From Auanema rhodensis (taxonomy: Eukaryota > Nematoda > Chromadorea > Rhabditida > Rhabditidae), in contig OZ059895.1 of NCBI GenBank assembly GCA_964057225.1, positions 4,774,001 through 4,838,000 of the forward strand: DNA of 64,000 nt, read 5' to 3'. The position numbers and the translations under genes are program-made. How positions within the stretch are numbered: the first letter of the stretch is position 1; every line of letters starts with the position of its first letter. Shown here one piece after another: positions 13,348-25,990 of the stretch. The notes under the pieces are model-generated. The model was not told the DNA's origin and did no database searches. It saw nothing but the letters and a program-made list of their open reading frames with translations.

Positions 13348-16152
13348 TCGAATGCACTATACTTCATTGAGAAACGCTTAATACAAAAATTAGTTATGAT
13401 CGTTTGAAAAATGATGCATTAGTGTATGTTGAGTTTCCATGTACACTCAACATTGCTTCCAAAAACATTTTGACAAAAATTTTTTCGAAAAATTTCAAAA
13501 TAATTTAGCAAAAAGTAGATGTTTTTCGATTCCTTTTTTAAGGCAAAGATGATGGACAATGTTATTCAACGAAAAAATCAATTCTTCAGGGTGAAAATCG
13601 AGGATATAAGTGTGAACTTATATCAGTTGATATCTCGGTGCATTTTCAAGCTAGCGCAAATCTGATAACACAGATCGACGCAGCTTAAAAATCCGCATCA
13701 AATGCACTATACTTCATTGAGAAACGCTTAATACAAAAATTAGTTATGATCGTTTGAAAAATGATGCATTAGTGTATGTTGAGTTTCCATGTACACTCAA
13801 CATTGCTTCCAAAAACATTTTGACAAAAATTTTTTCGAAAAATTTCAAAATAATTTAGCAAAAAGTAGATGTTTTTAGATTTCTTTTTTTAAGGCAAAAA
13901 TGATGGACAATGTTATTAAACGAAAAAATTAATTCTTCAGGGTGAAAATCGAGGATATAAGTGTGAACTTATATCAGTTGATATCTCGGTGCATTTTCAA
14001 GCTAGCGCAAATCTGATAACACAGATCGACGCAGCTTAAAAATCCGCATCGAATGCACTATACTTCATTGAAAAACGCTTAATACAAAAATTAGTTATGA
14101 TCGTTTGAAAAATGATGCATTAGTGTATGTTGAGTTTCCATGTACACTCAACATTGCTTCCAAAAACATTTTGACAAAAATTTTTTCGAAAAATTTCAAA
14201 ATAATTTAGCAAAAAGTAGATGTTTTTAGATTCCTTTTTTTAAGGCAAAGACGATGGACAATGTTATTCAACGAAAAAATTAATTCTTCAGGGTGAAAAT
14301 CGAGGATATAAGTGTGAACTTATATCAGTTGATATCTCGGTGCATTTTTAAGCTAGCGCAAATCTGATAACACAGATCGACGCAGCTTAAAAATCCGCAT
14401 CAAATGCACTATACTTCATTGAGAAACGCTTAATACAAAAATTAGTTATGATCGTTTGAAAAATGATGCATTAGTGTATGTTGAGTTTCCATGTACACTC
14501 AACATTGCTTTCAAAAACATTTTGACAAAAATTTTTTCGAAAAATTTCAAAATAATTTAGCGAAAAGTAGATGTTTTTAGATTCCTTTTTTCAAGGCAAA
14601 GACGATGGACAATGTTATTCAACGAAAAAATTAATTCTTCAGGGTGAAAATCGAGGATATATGTGTGAACTTATATCAGTTGATATCTCGGTGCATTTTT
14701 AAGCTAGCGCAAATCTGATAACACAGATCGACGCAGCTTAAAAATCCGCATCGAATGCACTATACTTCATTGAGAAACGCTTAATACAAAAATTAGTTAT
14801 GATCGTTTGAAAAATGATGCATTAGTGTATGTTGAGTTTCCATGTACACTCAACATTGCTTCCAAAAACATTTTGACAAAAATTTTTTCGAAAAATTTCA
14901 AAATAATTTAGCAAAAAGTAGATGTTTTTAGATTCCTTTTTTTAAGGCAAAAATGATGGACAATGTTATTAAACGAAAAAATTAATTCTTCAGGGTGAAA
15001 ATCGAGGATATAAGTGTGAACTTATATCAGTTGATATCTCGGTGCATTTTTAAGCTAGCGCAAATCTGATAACACAGATCGACGCAGCTTAAAAATCCGC
15101 ATCGAATGCACTATACTTCATTGAGAAACGCTTAATACAAAAATTAGTTATGATCGTTTGAAAAATGATGCATTAGTGTATGTTGAGTTTCCATGTACAC
15201 TCAACATTGCTTCGAAAAACATTTTGACAAAAATTTTTTCGAAAAATTTCAAAATAATTTAGCAAAAAGTAGATGTTTTTCGATTCCTTTTTTAAGGCAA
15301 AGATGATGGACAATGTTATTCAACGAAAAAATCAATTCTTCAGGGTGAAAATCGAGGATATAAGTGTGAACTTATATCAGTTGATATTTCGGTGCATTTT
15401 CAAGCTAGCGCAAATCTGATAACACAGATCGACGCAGCTTAAAAATCCGCATCGAATGCACTATACTACATTGAGAAACGCTTAATACAAAAATTAGTTA
15501 TGATCGTTTGAAAAATGATGCATTAGTGTATGTTGAGTTTCCATGTACACTCAACATTGCTTTCAAAAACATTTTGACAAAAATTTTTTCGAAAAATTTC
15601 AAAATAATTTAGCAAAAAGTAGATGTTTTTAGATTCCTTTTTTCAAGGCAAAGACGATGGACAATGTTATTCAACGAAAAAATTAATTCTTCAGGGTGAA
15701 AATCGAGGATATAAGTGTGAACTTATATCAGTTGATATTTCGGTGCATTTTCAAGCTAGCGCAAATCTGATAACACAGATCGACGCAGCTTAAAAATCCG
15801 CATCGAATGCACTATACTTCATTGAGAAACGCTTAATACAAAAATTAGTTATGATCGTTTGAAAAATGATGCATTAGTGTATGTTGAGTTTCCATGTACA
15901 CTCAACATTGCTTCGAAAAACATTTTGACAAAAATTTTTTCGAAAAATTTCAAAATAATTTAGCAAAAAGTAGATGTTTTTCGATTCCTTTTTTAAGGCA
16001 AAGATGATGGACAATGTTATTCAACGAAAAAATCAATTCTTCAGGGTGAAAATCGAGGATATAAGTGTGAACTTATATCAGTTGATATTTCGGTGCATTT
16101 TCAAGCTAGCGCAAATCTGATAACACAGATCGACGCAGCTTAAAAATCCGCA

Positions 16153-17556
16153 TCGAATGCACTATACTACATTGAAAAACGCTTAATACAAAAATTAGTT
16201 ATGATCGTTTGAAAAATGATGCATTAGTGTATGTTGAGTTTCCATGCACACTCAACATTGCTTCCAAAAACATTTTGACAAAAATTTTTTCGAAAAATTT
16301 CAAAATAATTTAGCAAAAAGTAGATGTTTTTAGATTCCTTTTTTCAAGGCAAAGACGTTGGACAATGTTATTCAACGAAAAAATTAATTCTTCAGGGTGA
16401 AAATCGAGGATATAAGTGTGAACTTATATCAGTTGATATCTCGGTGCATTTTTAAGCTAGCGCAAATCTGATAACACAGATCGACGCAGCTTAAAAATCC
16501 GCATCGAATGCACTATACTTCATTGAGAAACGCTTAATACAAAAATTAGTTATGATCGTTTGAAAAATGATGCATTAGTGTATGTTGAGTTTCCATGTAC
16601 ACTCAACATTGCTTCGAAAAACATTTTGACAAAAATTTTTTCGAAAAATTTCAAAATAATTTAGCAAAAAGTAGATGTTTTTAGATTCCTTTTTCTAAGG
16701 CAAAGATGATGGACAATGTTATTCAACGAAAAAATCAATTCTTCAGGGTGAAAATCGAGGATATAAGTGTGAACTTATATCAGTTGATATCTCGGTGCAT
16801 TTTCAAGCTAGCGCAAATCTGATAACACAGATCGACGCAGCTTAAAAATCCGCATCGAATGCACTATACTTCATTGAGAAACGCTTAATACAAAAATTAG
16901 TTATGATCGTTTGAAAAATGATGCATTAGTGTATGTTGAGTTTCCATGTACACTCAACATTGCTTCCAAAAACATTTTGACAAAAATTTTTTCGAAAAAT
17001 TTCAAAATAATTTAGCAAAAAGTAGATGTTTTTAGATTCCTTTTTTCAAGGCAAAGACGATGGACAATGTTATTCAACGAAAAAATTAATTCTTCAGGGT
17101 GAAAATCGAGGATATAAGTGTGAACTTATATCAGTTGATATCTCGGTGCATTTTTAAGCTAGCGCAAATCTGATAACACAGATCGACGCAGCTTAAAAAT
17201 CCGCATCAAATGCACTATACTTCATTGAGAAACGCTTAATACAAAAATTAGTTATGATCGTTTGAAAAATGATGCATTAGTGTATGTTGAGTTTCCATGT
17301 ACACTCAACATTGCTTTCAAAAACATTTTGACAAAAATTTTTTCGAAAAATTTCAAAATAATTTAGCAAAAAGTAGATGTTTTTAGATTCCTTTTTTCAA
17401 GGCAAAGACGATGGACACTGTTATTCAACGAAAAAATTAATTCTTCAGGGTGAAAATCGAGGATATAAGTGTGAACTTATATCAGTTGATATCTCGGTGC
17501 ATTTTTAAGCTAGCGCAAATCTGATAACACAGATCGACGCAGCTTAAAAATCCGCA
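16153..17556 (+). repeat. Partial higher-order repeat T-B-A-A* (1404 bp)
   Basis: Units 16153 (T), 16504 (B), 16855 (A), 17206 (A*), preceded by a C unit at 15803. After A* a B-like unit (17557, TCCAATG and GTTACTCAACG) and C (17908) come before the next T, so the D-E step is absent here. Confidence 0.85.
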
Positions 17557-18257
17557 TCCAATGCACTATACTACATTGAGAAACGCTTAATACAAAAATT
17601 AGTTATGATCGTTTGAAAAATGATGCATTAGTGTATGTTGAGTTTCCATGTACACTCAACATTGCTTCGAAAAACATTTTGACAAAAATTTTTTCGAAAA
17701 ATTTCAAAATAATTTAGCAAAAAGTAGATGTTTTTAGATTCCTTTTTCTAAGGCAAAGATGATGGACAATGTTACTCAACGAAAAAATCAATTCTTCAGG
17801 GTGAAAATCGAGGATATAAGTGTGAACTTATATCAGTTGATATCTCGGTGCATTTTTAAGCTAACGCAAATCTGATAACACAGATCGACGCAGCTTAAAA
17901 ATCCGCATCGAATGCACTATACTTCATTGAGAAACGCTTAATACAAAAATTAGTTATGATCGTTTGAAAAATGATGCATTAGTGTATGTTGAGTTTCCAT
18001 GTACACTCAACATTGCTTCGAAAAACATTTTGACAAAAATTTTTTCGAAAAATTTCAAAATAATTTAGCAAAAAGTAGATGTTTTTCGATTCCTTTTTTA
18101 AGGCAAAGATGATGGACAATGTTATTCAACGAAAAAATCAATTCTTCAGGGTGAAAATCGAGGATATAAGTGTGAACTTATATCAGTTGATATTTCGGTG
18201 CATTTTCAAGCTAGCGCAAATCTGATAACACAGATCGACGCAGCTTAAAAATCCGCA

Positions 18258-21069
18258 TCGAATGCACTATACTACATTGAAAAACGCTTAATACAAAAAT
18301 TAGTTATGATCGTTTGAAAAATGATGCATTAGTGTATGTTGAGTTTCCATGTACACTCAACATTGCTTCCAAAAACATTTTGACAAAAATTTTTTCGAAA
18401 AATTTCAAAATAATTTAGCAAAAAGTAGATGTTTTTAGATTCCTTTTTTCAAGGCAAAGACGTTGGACAATGTTATTCAACGAAAAAATTAATTCTTCAG
18501 GGTGAAAATCGAGGATATAAGTGTGAACTTATATCAGTTGATATCTCGGTGCATTTTTAAGCTAGCGCAAATCTGATAACACAGATCGACGCAGCTTAAA
18601 AATCCGCATCGAATGCACTATACTTCATTGAGAAACGCTTAATACAAAAATTAGTTATGATCGTTTGAAAAATGATGCATTAGTGTATGTTGAGTTTCCA
18701 TGTACACTCAACATTGCTTCGAAAAACATTTTGACAAAAATTTTTTCGAAAAATTTCAAAATAATTTAGCAAAAAGTAGATGTTTTTAGATTCCTTTTTC
18801 TAAGGCAAAGATGATGGACAATGTTATTCAACGAAAAAATCAATTCTTCAGGGTGAAAATCGAGGATATAAGTGTGAACTTATATCAGTTGATATCTCGG
18901 TGCATTTTCAAGCTAGCGCAAATCTGATAACACAGATCGACGCAGCTTAAAAATCCGCATCGAATGCACTATACTTCATTGAGAAACGCTTAATACAAAA
19001 ATTAGTTATGATCGTTTGAAAAATGATGCATTAGTGTATGTTGAGTTTCCATGTACACTCAACATTGCTTCCAAAAACATTTTGACAAAAATTTTTTCGA
19101 AAAATTTCAAAATAATTTAGCAAAAAGTAGATGTTTTTAGATTCCTTTTTTCAAGGCAAAGACGATGGACAATGTTATTCAACGAAAAAATTAATTCTTC
19201 AGGGTGAAAATCGAGGATATAAGTGTGAACTTATATCAGTTGATATCTCGGTGCATTTTTAAGCTAGCGCAAATCTGATAACACAGATCGACGCAGCTTA
19301 AAAATCCGCATCAAATGCACTATACTTCATTGAGAAACGCTTAATACAAAAATTAGTTATGATCGTTTGAAAAATGATGCATTAGTGTATGTTGAGTTTC
19401 CATGTACACTCAACATTGCTTTCAAAAACATTTTGACAAAAATTTTTTCGAAAAATTTCAAAATAATTTAGCAAAAAGTAGATGTTTTTAGATTCCTTTT
19501 TTCAAGGCAAAGACGATGGACACTGTTATTCAACGAAAAAATTAATTCTTCAGGGTGAAAATCGAGGATATAAGTGTGAACTTATATCAGTTGATATCTC
19601 GGTGCATTTTTAAGCTAGCGCAAATCTGATAACACAGATCGACGCAGCTTAAAAATCCGCATCGAATGCACTATACTTCATTGAGAAACGCTTAATACAA
19701 AAATTAGTTATGATCGTTTGAAAAATGATGCATTAGTGTATGTTGAGTTTCCATGTACACTCAACATTGCTTCCAAAAACATTTTGACAAAAATTTTTTC
19801 GAAAAATTTCAAAATAATTTAGCAAAAAGTAGATGTTTTTAGATTCCTTTTTTTAAGGCAAAAATGATGGACAATGTTATTAAACGAAAAAATTAATTCT
19901 TCAGGGTGAAAATCGAGGATATAAGTGTGAACTTATATCAGTTGATATCTCGGTGCATTTTTAAGCTAGCGCAAATCTGATAACACAGATCGACGCAGCT
20001 TAAAAATCCGCATCGAATGCACTATACTTCATTGAGAAACGCTTAATACAAAAATTAGTTATGATCGTTTGAAAAATGATGCATTAGTGTATGTTGAGTT
20101 TCCATGTACACTCAACATTGCTTCCAAAAACATTTTGACAAAAATTTTTTCGAAAAATTTCAAAATAATTTAGCAAAAAGTGGATGTTTTTAGATTCTTT
20201 TTTTTAAGGCAAAGACGATGGACAATGTTATTCAACGAAAAAATTAATTCTTCAGGGTGAAAATCGAGGATATAAGTGTGAACTTTTATCAGTTGATATC
20301 TCGGTGAATTTTTAAGCTAGCGCAAATCTGATAACACAGATCGACGCAGCTTAAAAATCCGCATCGAATGCACTATACTACATTGAGAAACGCTTAATAC
20401 AAAAATTAGTTATGATCGTTTGAAAAATGATGCATTAGTGTATGTTGAGTTTCCATGTACACTCAACATTGCTTCCAAAAACATTTTGACAAAAATTTTT
20501 TCGAAAAATTTCAAAATAATTTAGCAAAAAGTAGATGTTTTTAGATTCCTTTTGTCAAGGCAAAGACGATGGACAATGTTATTCAACGAAAAAATTAATT
20601 CTTCAGGGTGAAAATCGAGGATATAAGTGTGAACTTATATCAGTTGATATCTCGGTGCATTTTTAAGCTAGCGCAAATCTGATAACACAGATCGACGCAG
20701 CTTAAAAATCCGCATCGAATGCACTATACTTCATTGAGAAACGCTTAATACAAAAATTAGTTATGATCGTTTGAAAAATGATGCATTAGTGTATGTTGAG
20801 TTTCCATGTACACTCAACATTGCTTCCAAAAACATTTTGACAAAAATTTTTTCGAAAAATTTCAAAATAATTTAGCAAAAAGTAGATGTTTTTAGATTCC
20901 TTTTTTCAAGGCAAAGACGATGGACAATGTTATTCAACGAAAAAATTAATTCTTCAGGGTGAAAATCGAGGATATAAGTGTGAACTTATATCAGTTGATA
21001 TCTCGGTGCATTTTCATTCAAGCTAGCGCAAATCTGATAACACAGATCGACGCAGCTTAAAAATCCGCA
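18258..21069 (+). repeat. Octamer higher-order repeat, copy 1 (2812 bp)
   Basis: T (18258), B (18609), A (18960), A* (19311), D (19662), E (20013), CTACATT A (20364, with private CCTTTTGTCAAGG), 355-bp unit (20715). The same eight steps and the same total length occur at 25991-28802. Confidence 0.9.
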
Positions 21070-22126
21070 TCGAATGCACTATACTTCATTGAGAAACGCT
21101 TAATACAAAAATTAGTTATGATCGTTTGAAAAATGATGCATTAGTGTATGTTGAGTTTCCATGTACACTCAACATTGCTTCCAAAAACATTTTGACAAAA
21201 ATTTTTTCGAAAAATTTCAAAATAATTTAGCAAAAAGTAGATGTTTTTAGATTCCTTTTTTCAAGGCAAAGACGTTGGACAATGTTATTCAACGAAAAAA
21301 TTAATTCTTCAGGGTGAAAATCGAGGATATAAGTGTGAACTTATATCAGTTGATATCTCGGTGCATTTTTAAGCTAGCGCAAATCTGATAACACAGATCG
21401 ACGCAGCTTAAAAATCCGCATCGAATGCACTATACTTCATTGAGAAACGCTTAATACAAAAATTAGTTATGATCGTTTGAAAAATGATGCATTAGTGTAT
21501 GTTGAGTTTCCATGTACACTCAACATTGCTTCGAAAAACATTTTGACAAAAATTTTTTCGAAAAATTTCAAAATAATTTAGCAAAAAGTAGATGTTTTTA
21601 GATTCCTTTTTCTAAGGCAAAGATGATGGACAATGTTATTCAACGAAAAAATCAATTCTTCAGGGTGAAAATCGAGGACATAAGTGTGAACTTATATCAG
21701 TTGATATCTCGGTGCATTTTCAAGCTAGCGCAAATCTGATAACACAGATCGACGCAGCTTAAAAATCCGCATCGAATGCACTATACTTCATTGAGAAACG
21801 CTTAATACAAAAATTAGTTATGATCGTTTGAAAAATGATGCATTAGTGTATGTTGAGTTTCCATGTACACTCAACATTGCTTCCAAAAACATTTTGACAA
21901 AAATTTTTTCGAAAAATTTCAAAATAATTTAGCAAAAAGTAGATGTTTTTAGATTCCTTTTTTCAAGGCAAAGACGATGGACAATGTTATTCAACGAAAA
22001 AATTAATTCTTCAGGGTGAAAATCGAGGATATAAGTGTGAACTTATATCAGTTGATATCTCGGTGCATTTTCATTCAAGCTAGCGCAAATCTGATAACAC
22101 AGATCGACGCAGCTTAAAAATCCGCA
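21070..22126 (+). repeat. Shortened higher-order repeat T-B-355 (1057 bp)
   Basis: T (21070), B (21421, with private GAGGACATAAG), 355-bp unit (21772). Five of the eight steps are missing between B and the 355-bp unit; the next unit is again T. Confidence 0.85.
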
Positions 22127-23534
22127 TCGAATGCACTATACTTCATTGAGAAACGCTTAATACAAAAATTAGTTATGATCGTTTGAAAAATGATGCATTA
22201 GTGTATGTTGAGTTTCCATGTACACTCAACATTGCTTCCAAAAACATTTTGACAAAAATTTTTTCGAAAAATTTCAAAATAATTTAGCAAAAAGTAGATG
22301 TTTTTAGATTCCTTTTTTCAAGGCAAAGACGTTGGACAATGTTATTCAACGAAAAAATTAATTCTTCAGGGTGAAAATCGAGGATATAAGTGTGAACTTA
22401 TATCAGTTGATATCTCGGTGCATTTTTAAGCTAGCGCAAATCTGATAACACAGATCGACGCAGCTTAAAAATCCGCATCGAATGCACTATACTTCATTGA
22501 GAAACGCTTAATACAAAAATTAGTTATGATCGTTTGAAAAATGATGCATTAGTGTATGTTGAGTTTCCATGTACACTCAACATTGCTTCCAAAAACATTT
22601 TGACAAAAATTTTTTCGAAAAATTTCAAAATAATTTAGCAAAAAGTAGATGTTTTTAGATTCCTTTTTTCAAGGCAAAGACGATGGACAATGTTATTCAA
22701 CGAAAAAATTAATTCTTCAGGGTGAAAATCGAGGATATAAGTGTGAACTTATATCAGTTGATATCTCGGTGCATTTTTAAGCTAGCGCAAATCTGATAAC
22801 ACAGATCGACGCAGCTTAAAAATCCGCATCAAATGCACTATACTTCATTGAGAAACGCTTAATACAAAAATTAGTTATGATCGTTTGAAAAATGATGCAT
22901 TAGTGTATGTTGAGTTTCCATGTACACTCAACATTGCTTTCAAAAACATTTTGACAAAAATTTTTTCGAAAAATTTCAAAATAATTTAGCAAAAAGTAGA
23001 TGTTTTTAGATTCCTTTTTTCAAGGCAAAGACGATGGACACTGTTATTCAACGAAAAAATTAATTCTTCAGGGTGAAAATCGAGGATATAAGTGTGAACT
23101 TATATCAGTTGATATCTCGGTGCATTTTTAAGCTAGCGCAAATCTGATAACACAGATCGACGCAGCTTAAAAATCCGCATCGAATGCACTATACTTCATT
23201 GAGAAACGCTTAATACAAAAATTAGTTATGATCGTTTGAAAAATGATGCATTAGTGTATGTTGAGTTTCCATGTACACTCAACATTGCTTCCAAAAACAT
23301 TTTGACAAAAATTTTTTCGAAAAATTTCAAAATAATTTAGCAAAAAGTAGATGTTTTTAGATTCCTTTTTTTAAGGCAAAAATGATGGACAATGTTATTA
23401 AACGAAAAAATTAATTCTTCAGGGTGAAAATCGAGGATATAAGTGTGAACTTATATCAGTTGATATCTCGGTGCATTTTCATTCAAGCTAGCGCAAATCT
23501 GATAACACAGATCGACGCAGCTTAAAAATCCGCA
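22127..23534 (+). repeat. Shortened higher-order repeat T-A-A*-D/355 (1408 bp)
   Basis: T (22127), A (22478), A* (22829), then a D unit carrying the TTCA duplication (23180). B is skipped after T, and E plus the CTACATT A unit are skipped by the D/355 fusion. Confidence 0.85.
23180..23534 (+). repeat. Recombinant unit: D 5' part, 355-type 3' end
   Basis: Carries the D marks CTTTTTTTAAGG, CAAAAATG and A221, then the TTCA duplication near 298 that elsewhere in this block belongs to the unit just before T. The next unit is T. An exchange within positions ~222-297 between D and the 355-bp unit accounts for it and for loss of the E and A units. Confidence 0.85.
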
Positions 23535-25990
23535 TCGAATGCACTATACTTCATTGAGAAACGCTTAATACAAAAATTAGTTATGATCGTTTGAAAAATG
23601 ATGCATTAGTGTATGTTGAGTTTCCATGTACACTCAACATTGCTTCCAAAAACATTTTGACAAAAATTTTTTCGAAAAATTTCAAAATAATTTAGCAAAA
23701 AGTAGATGTTTTTAGATTCCTTTTTTCAAGGCAAAGACGTTGGACAATGTTATTCAACGAAAAAATTAATTCTTCAGGGTGAAAATCGAGGATATAAGTG
23801 TGAACTTATATCAGTTGATATCTCGGTGCATTTTTAAGCTAGCGCAAATCTGATAACACAGATCGACGCAGCTTAAAAATCCGCATCGAATGCACTATAC
23901 TTCATTGAGAAACGCTTAATACAAAAATTAGTTATGATCGTTTGAAAAATGATGCATTAGTGTATGTTGAGTTTCCATGTACACTCAACATTGCTTCGAA
24001 AAACATTTTGACAAAAATTTTTTCGAAAAATTTCAAAATAATTTAGCAAAAAGTAGATGTTTTTAGATTCCTTTTTCTAAGGCAAAGATGATGGACAATG
24101 TTATTCAACGAAAAAATCAATTCTTCAGGGTGAAAATCGAGGATATAAGTGTGAACTTATATCAGTTGATATCTCGGTGCATTTTCAAGCTAGCGCAAAT
24201 CTGATAACACAGATCGACGCAGCTTAAAAATCCGCATCGAATGCACTATACTTCATTGAGAAACGCTTAATACAAAAATTAGTTATGATCGTTTGAAAAA
24301 TGATGCATTAGTGTATGTTGAGTTTCCATGTACACTCAACATTGCTTCCAAAAACATTTTGACAAAAATTTTTTCGAAAAATTTCAAAATAATTTAGCAA
24401 AAAGTAGATGTTTTTAGATTCCTTTTTTCAAGGCAAAGACGATGGACAATGTTATTCAACGAAAAAATTAATTCTTCAGGGTGAAAATCGAGGATATAAG
24501 TGTGAACTTATATCAGTTGATATCTCGGTGCATTTTTAAGCTAGCGCAAATCTGATAACACAGATCGACGCAGCTTAAAAATCCGCATCAAATGCACTAT
24601 ACTTCATTGAGAAACGCTTAATACAAAAATTAGTTATGATCGTTTGAAAAATGATGCATTAGTGTATGTTGAGTTTCCATGTACACTCAACATTGCTTTC
24701 AAAAACATTTTGACAAAAATTTTTTCGAAAAATTTCAAAATAATTTAGCAAAAAGTAGATGTTTTTAGATTCCTTTTTTCAAGGCAAAGACGATGGACAC
24801 TGTTATTCAACGAAAAAATTAATTCTTCAGGGTGAAAATCGAGGATATAAGTGTGAACTTATATCAGTTGATATCTCGGTGCATTTTTAAGCTAGCGCAA
24901 ATCTGATAACACAGATCGACGCAGCTTAAAAATCCGCATCGAATGCACTATACTTCATTGAGAAACGCTTAATACAAAAATTAGTTATGATCGTTTGAAA
25001 AATGATGCATTAGTGTATGTTGAGTTTCCATGTACACTCAACATTGCTTCCAAAAACATTTTGACAAAAATTTTTTCGAAAAATTTCAAAATAATTTAGC
25101 AAAAAGTAGATGTTTTTAGATTCCTTTTTTTAAGGCAAAAATGATGGACAATGTTATTAAACGAAAAAATTAATTCTTCAGGGTGAAAATCGAGGATATA
25201 AGTGTGAACTTATATCAGTTGATATCTCGGTGCATTTTTAAGCTAGCGCAAATCTGATAACACAGATCGACGCAGCTTAAAAATCCGCATCGAATGCACT
25301 ATACTTCATTGAGAAACGCTTAATACAAAAATTAGTTATGATCGTTTGAAAAATGATGCATTAGTGTATGTTGAGTTTCCATGTACACTCAACATTGCTT
25401 CCAAAAACATTTTGACAAAAATTTTTTCGAAAAATTTCAAAATAATTTAGCAAAAAGTGGATGTTTTTAGATTCTTTTTTTTAAGGCAAAGACGATGGAC
25501 AATGTTATTCAACGAAAAAATTAATTCTTCAGGGTGAAAATCGAGGATATAAGTGTGAACTTTTATCAGTTGATATCTCGGTGAATTTTTAAGCTAGCGC
25601 AAATCTGATAACACAGATCGACGCAGCTTAAAAATCCGCATCGAATGCACTATACTACATTGAGAAACGCTTAATACAAAAATTAGTTATGATCGTTTGA
25701 AAAATGATGCATTAGTGTATGTTGAGTTTCCATGTACACTCAACATTGCTTCGAAAAACATTTTGACAAAAATTTTTTCGAAAAATTTCAAAATAATTTA
25801 GCAAAAAGTAGATGTTTTTCGATTCCTTTTTTAAGGCAAAGATGATGGACAATGTTATTCAACGAAAAAATCAATTCTTCAGGGTGAAAATCGAGGATAT
25901 AAGTGTGAACTTATATCAGTTGATATTTCGGTGCATTTTCAAGCTAGCGCAAATCTGATAACACAGATCGACGCAGCTTAAAAATCCGCA
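23535..25990 (+). repeat. Heptamer higher-order repeat T-B-A-A*-D-E-C (2456 bp)
   Basis: Units 23535, 23886, 24237, 24588, 24939, 25290 and 25641 (C, 350 bp, T288). C takes the place of the A plus 355-bp pair. The T that follows (25991) has the CTACATTGAAAAACG start that goes with C. Confidence 0.9.
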
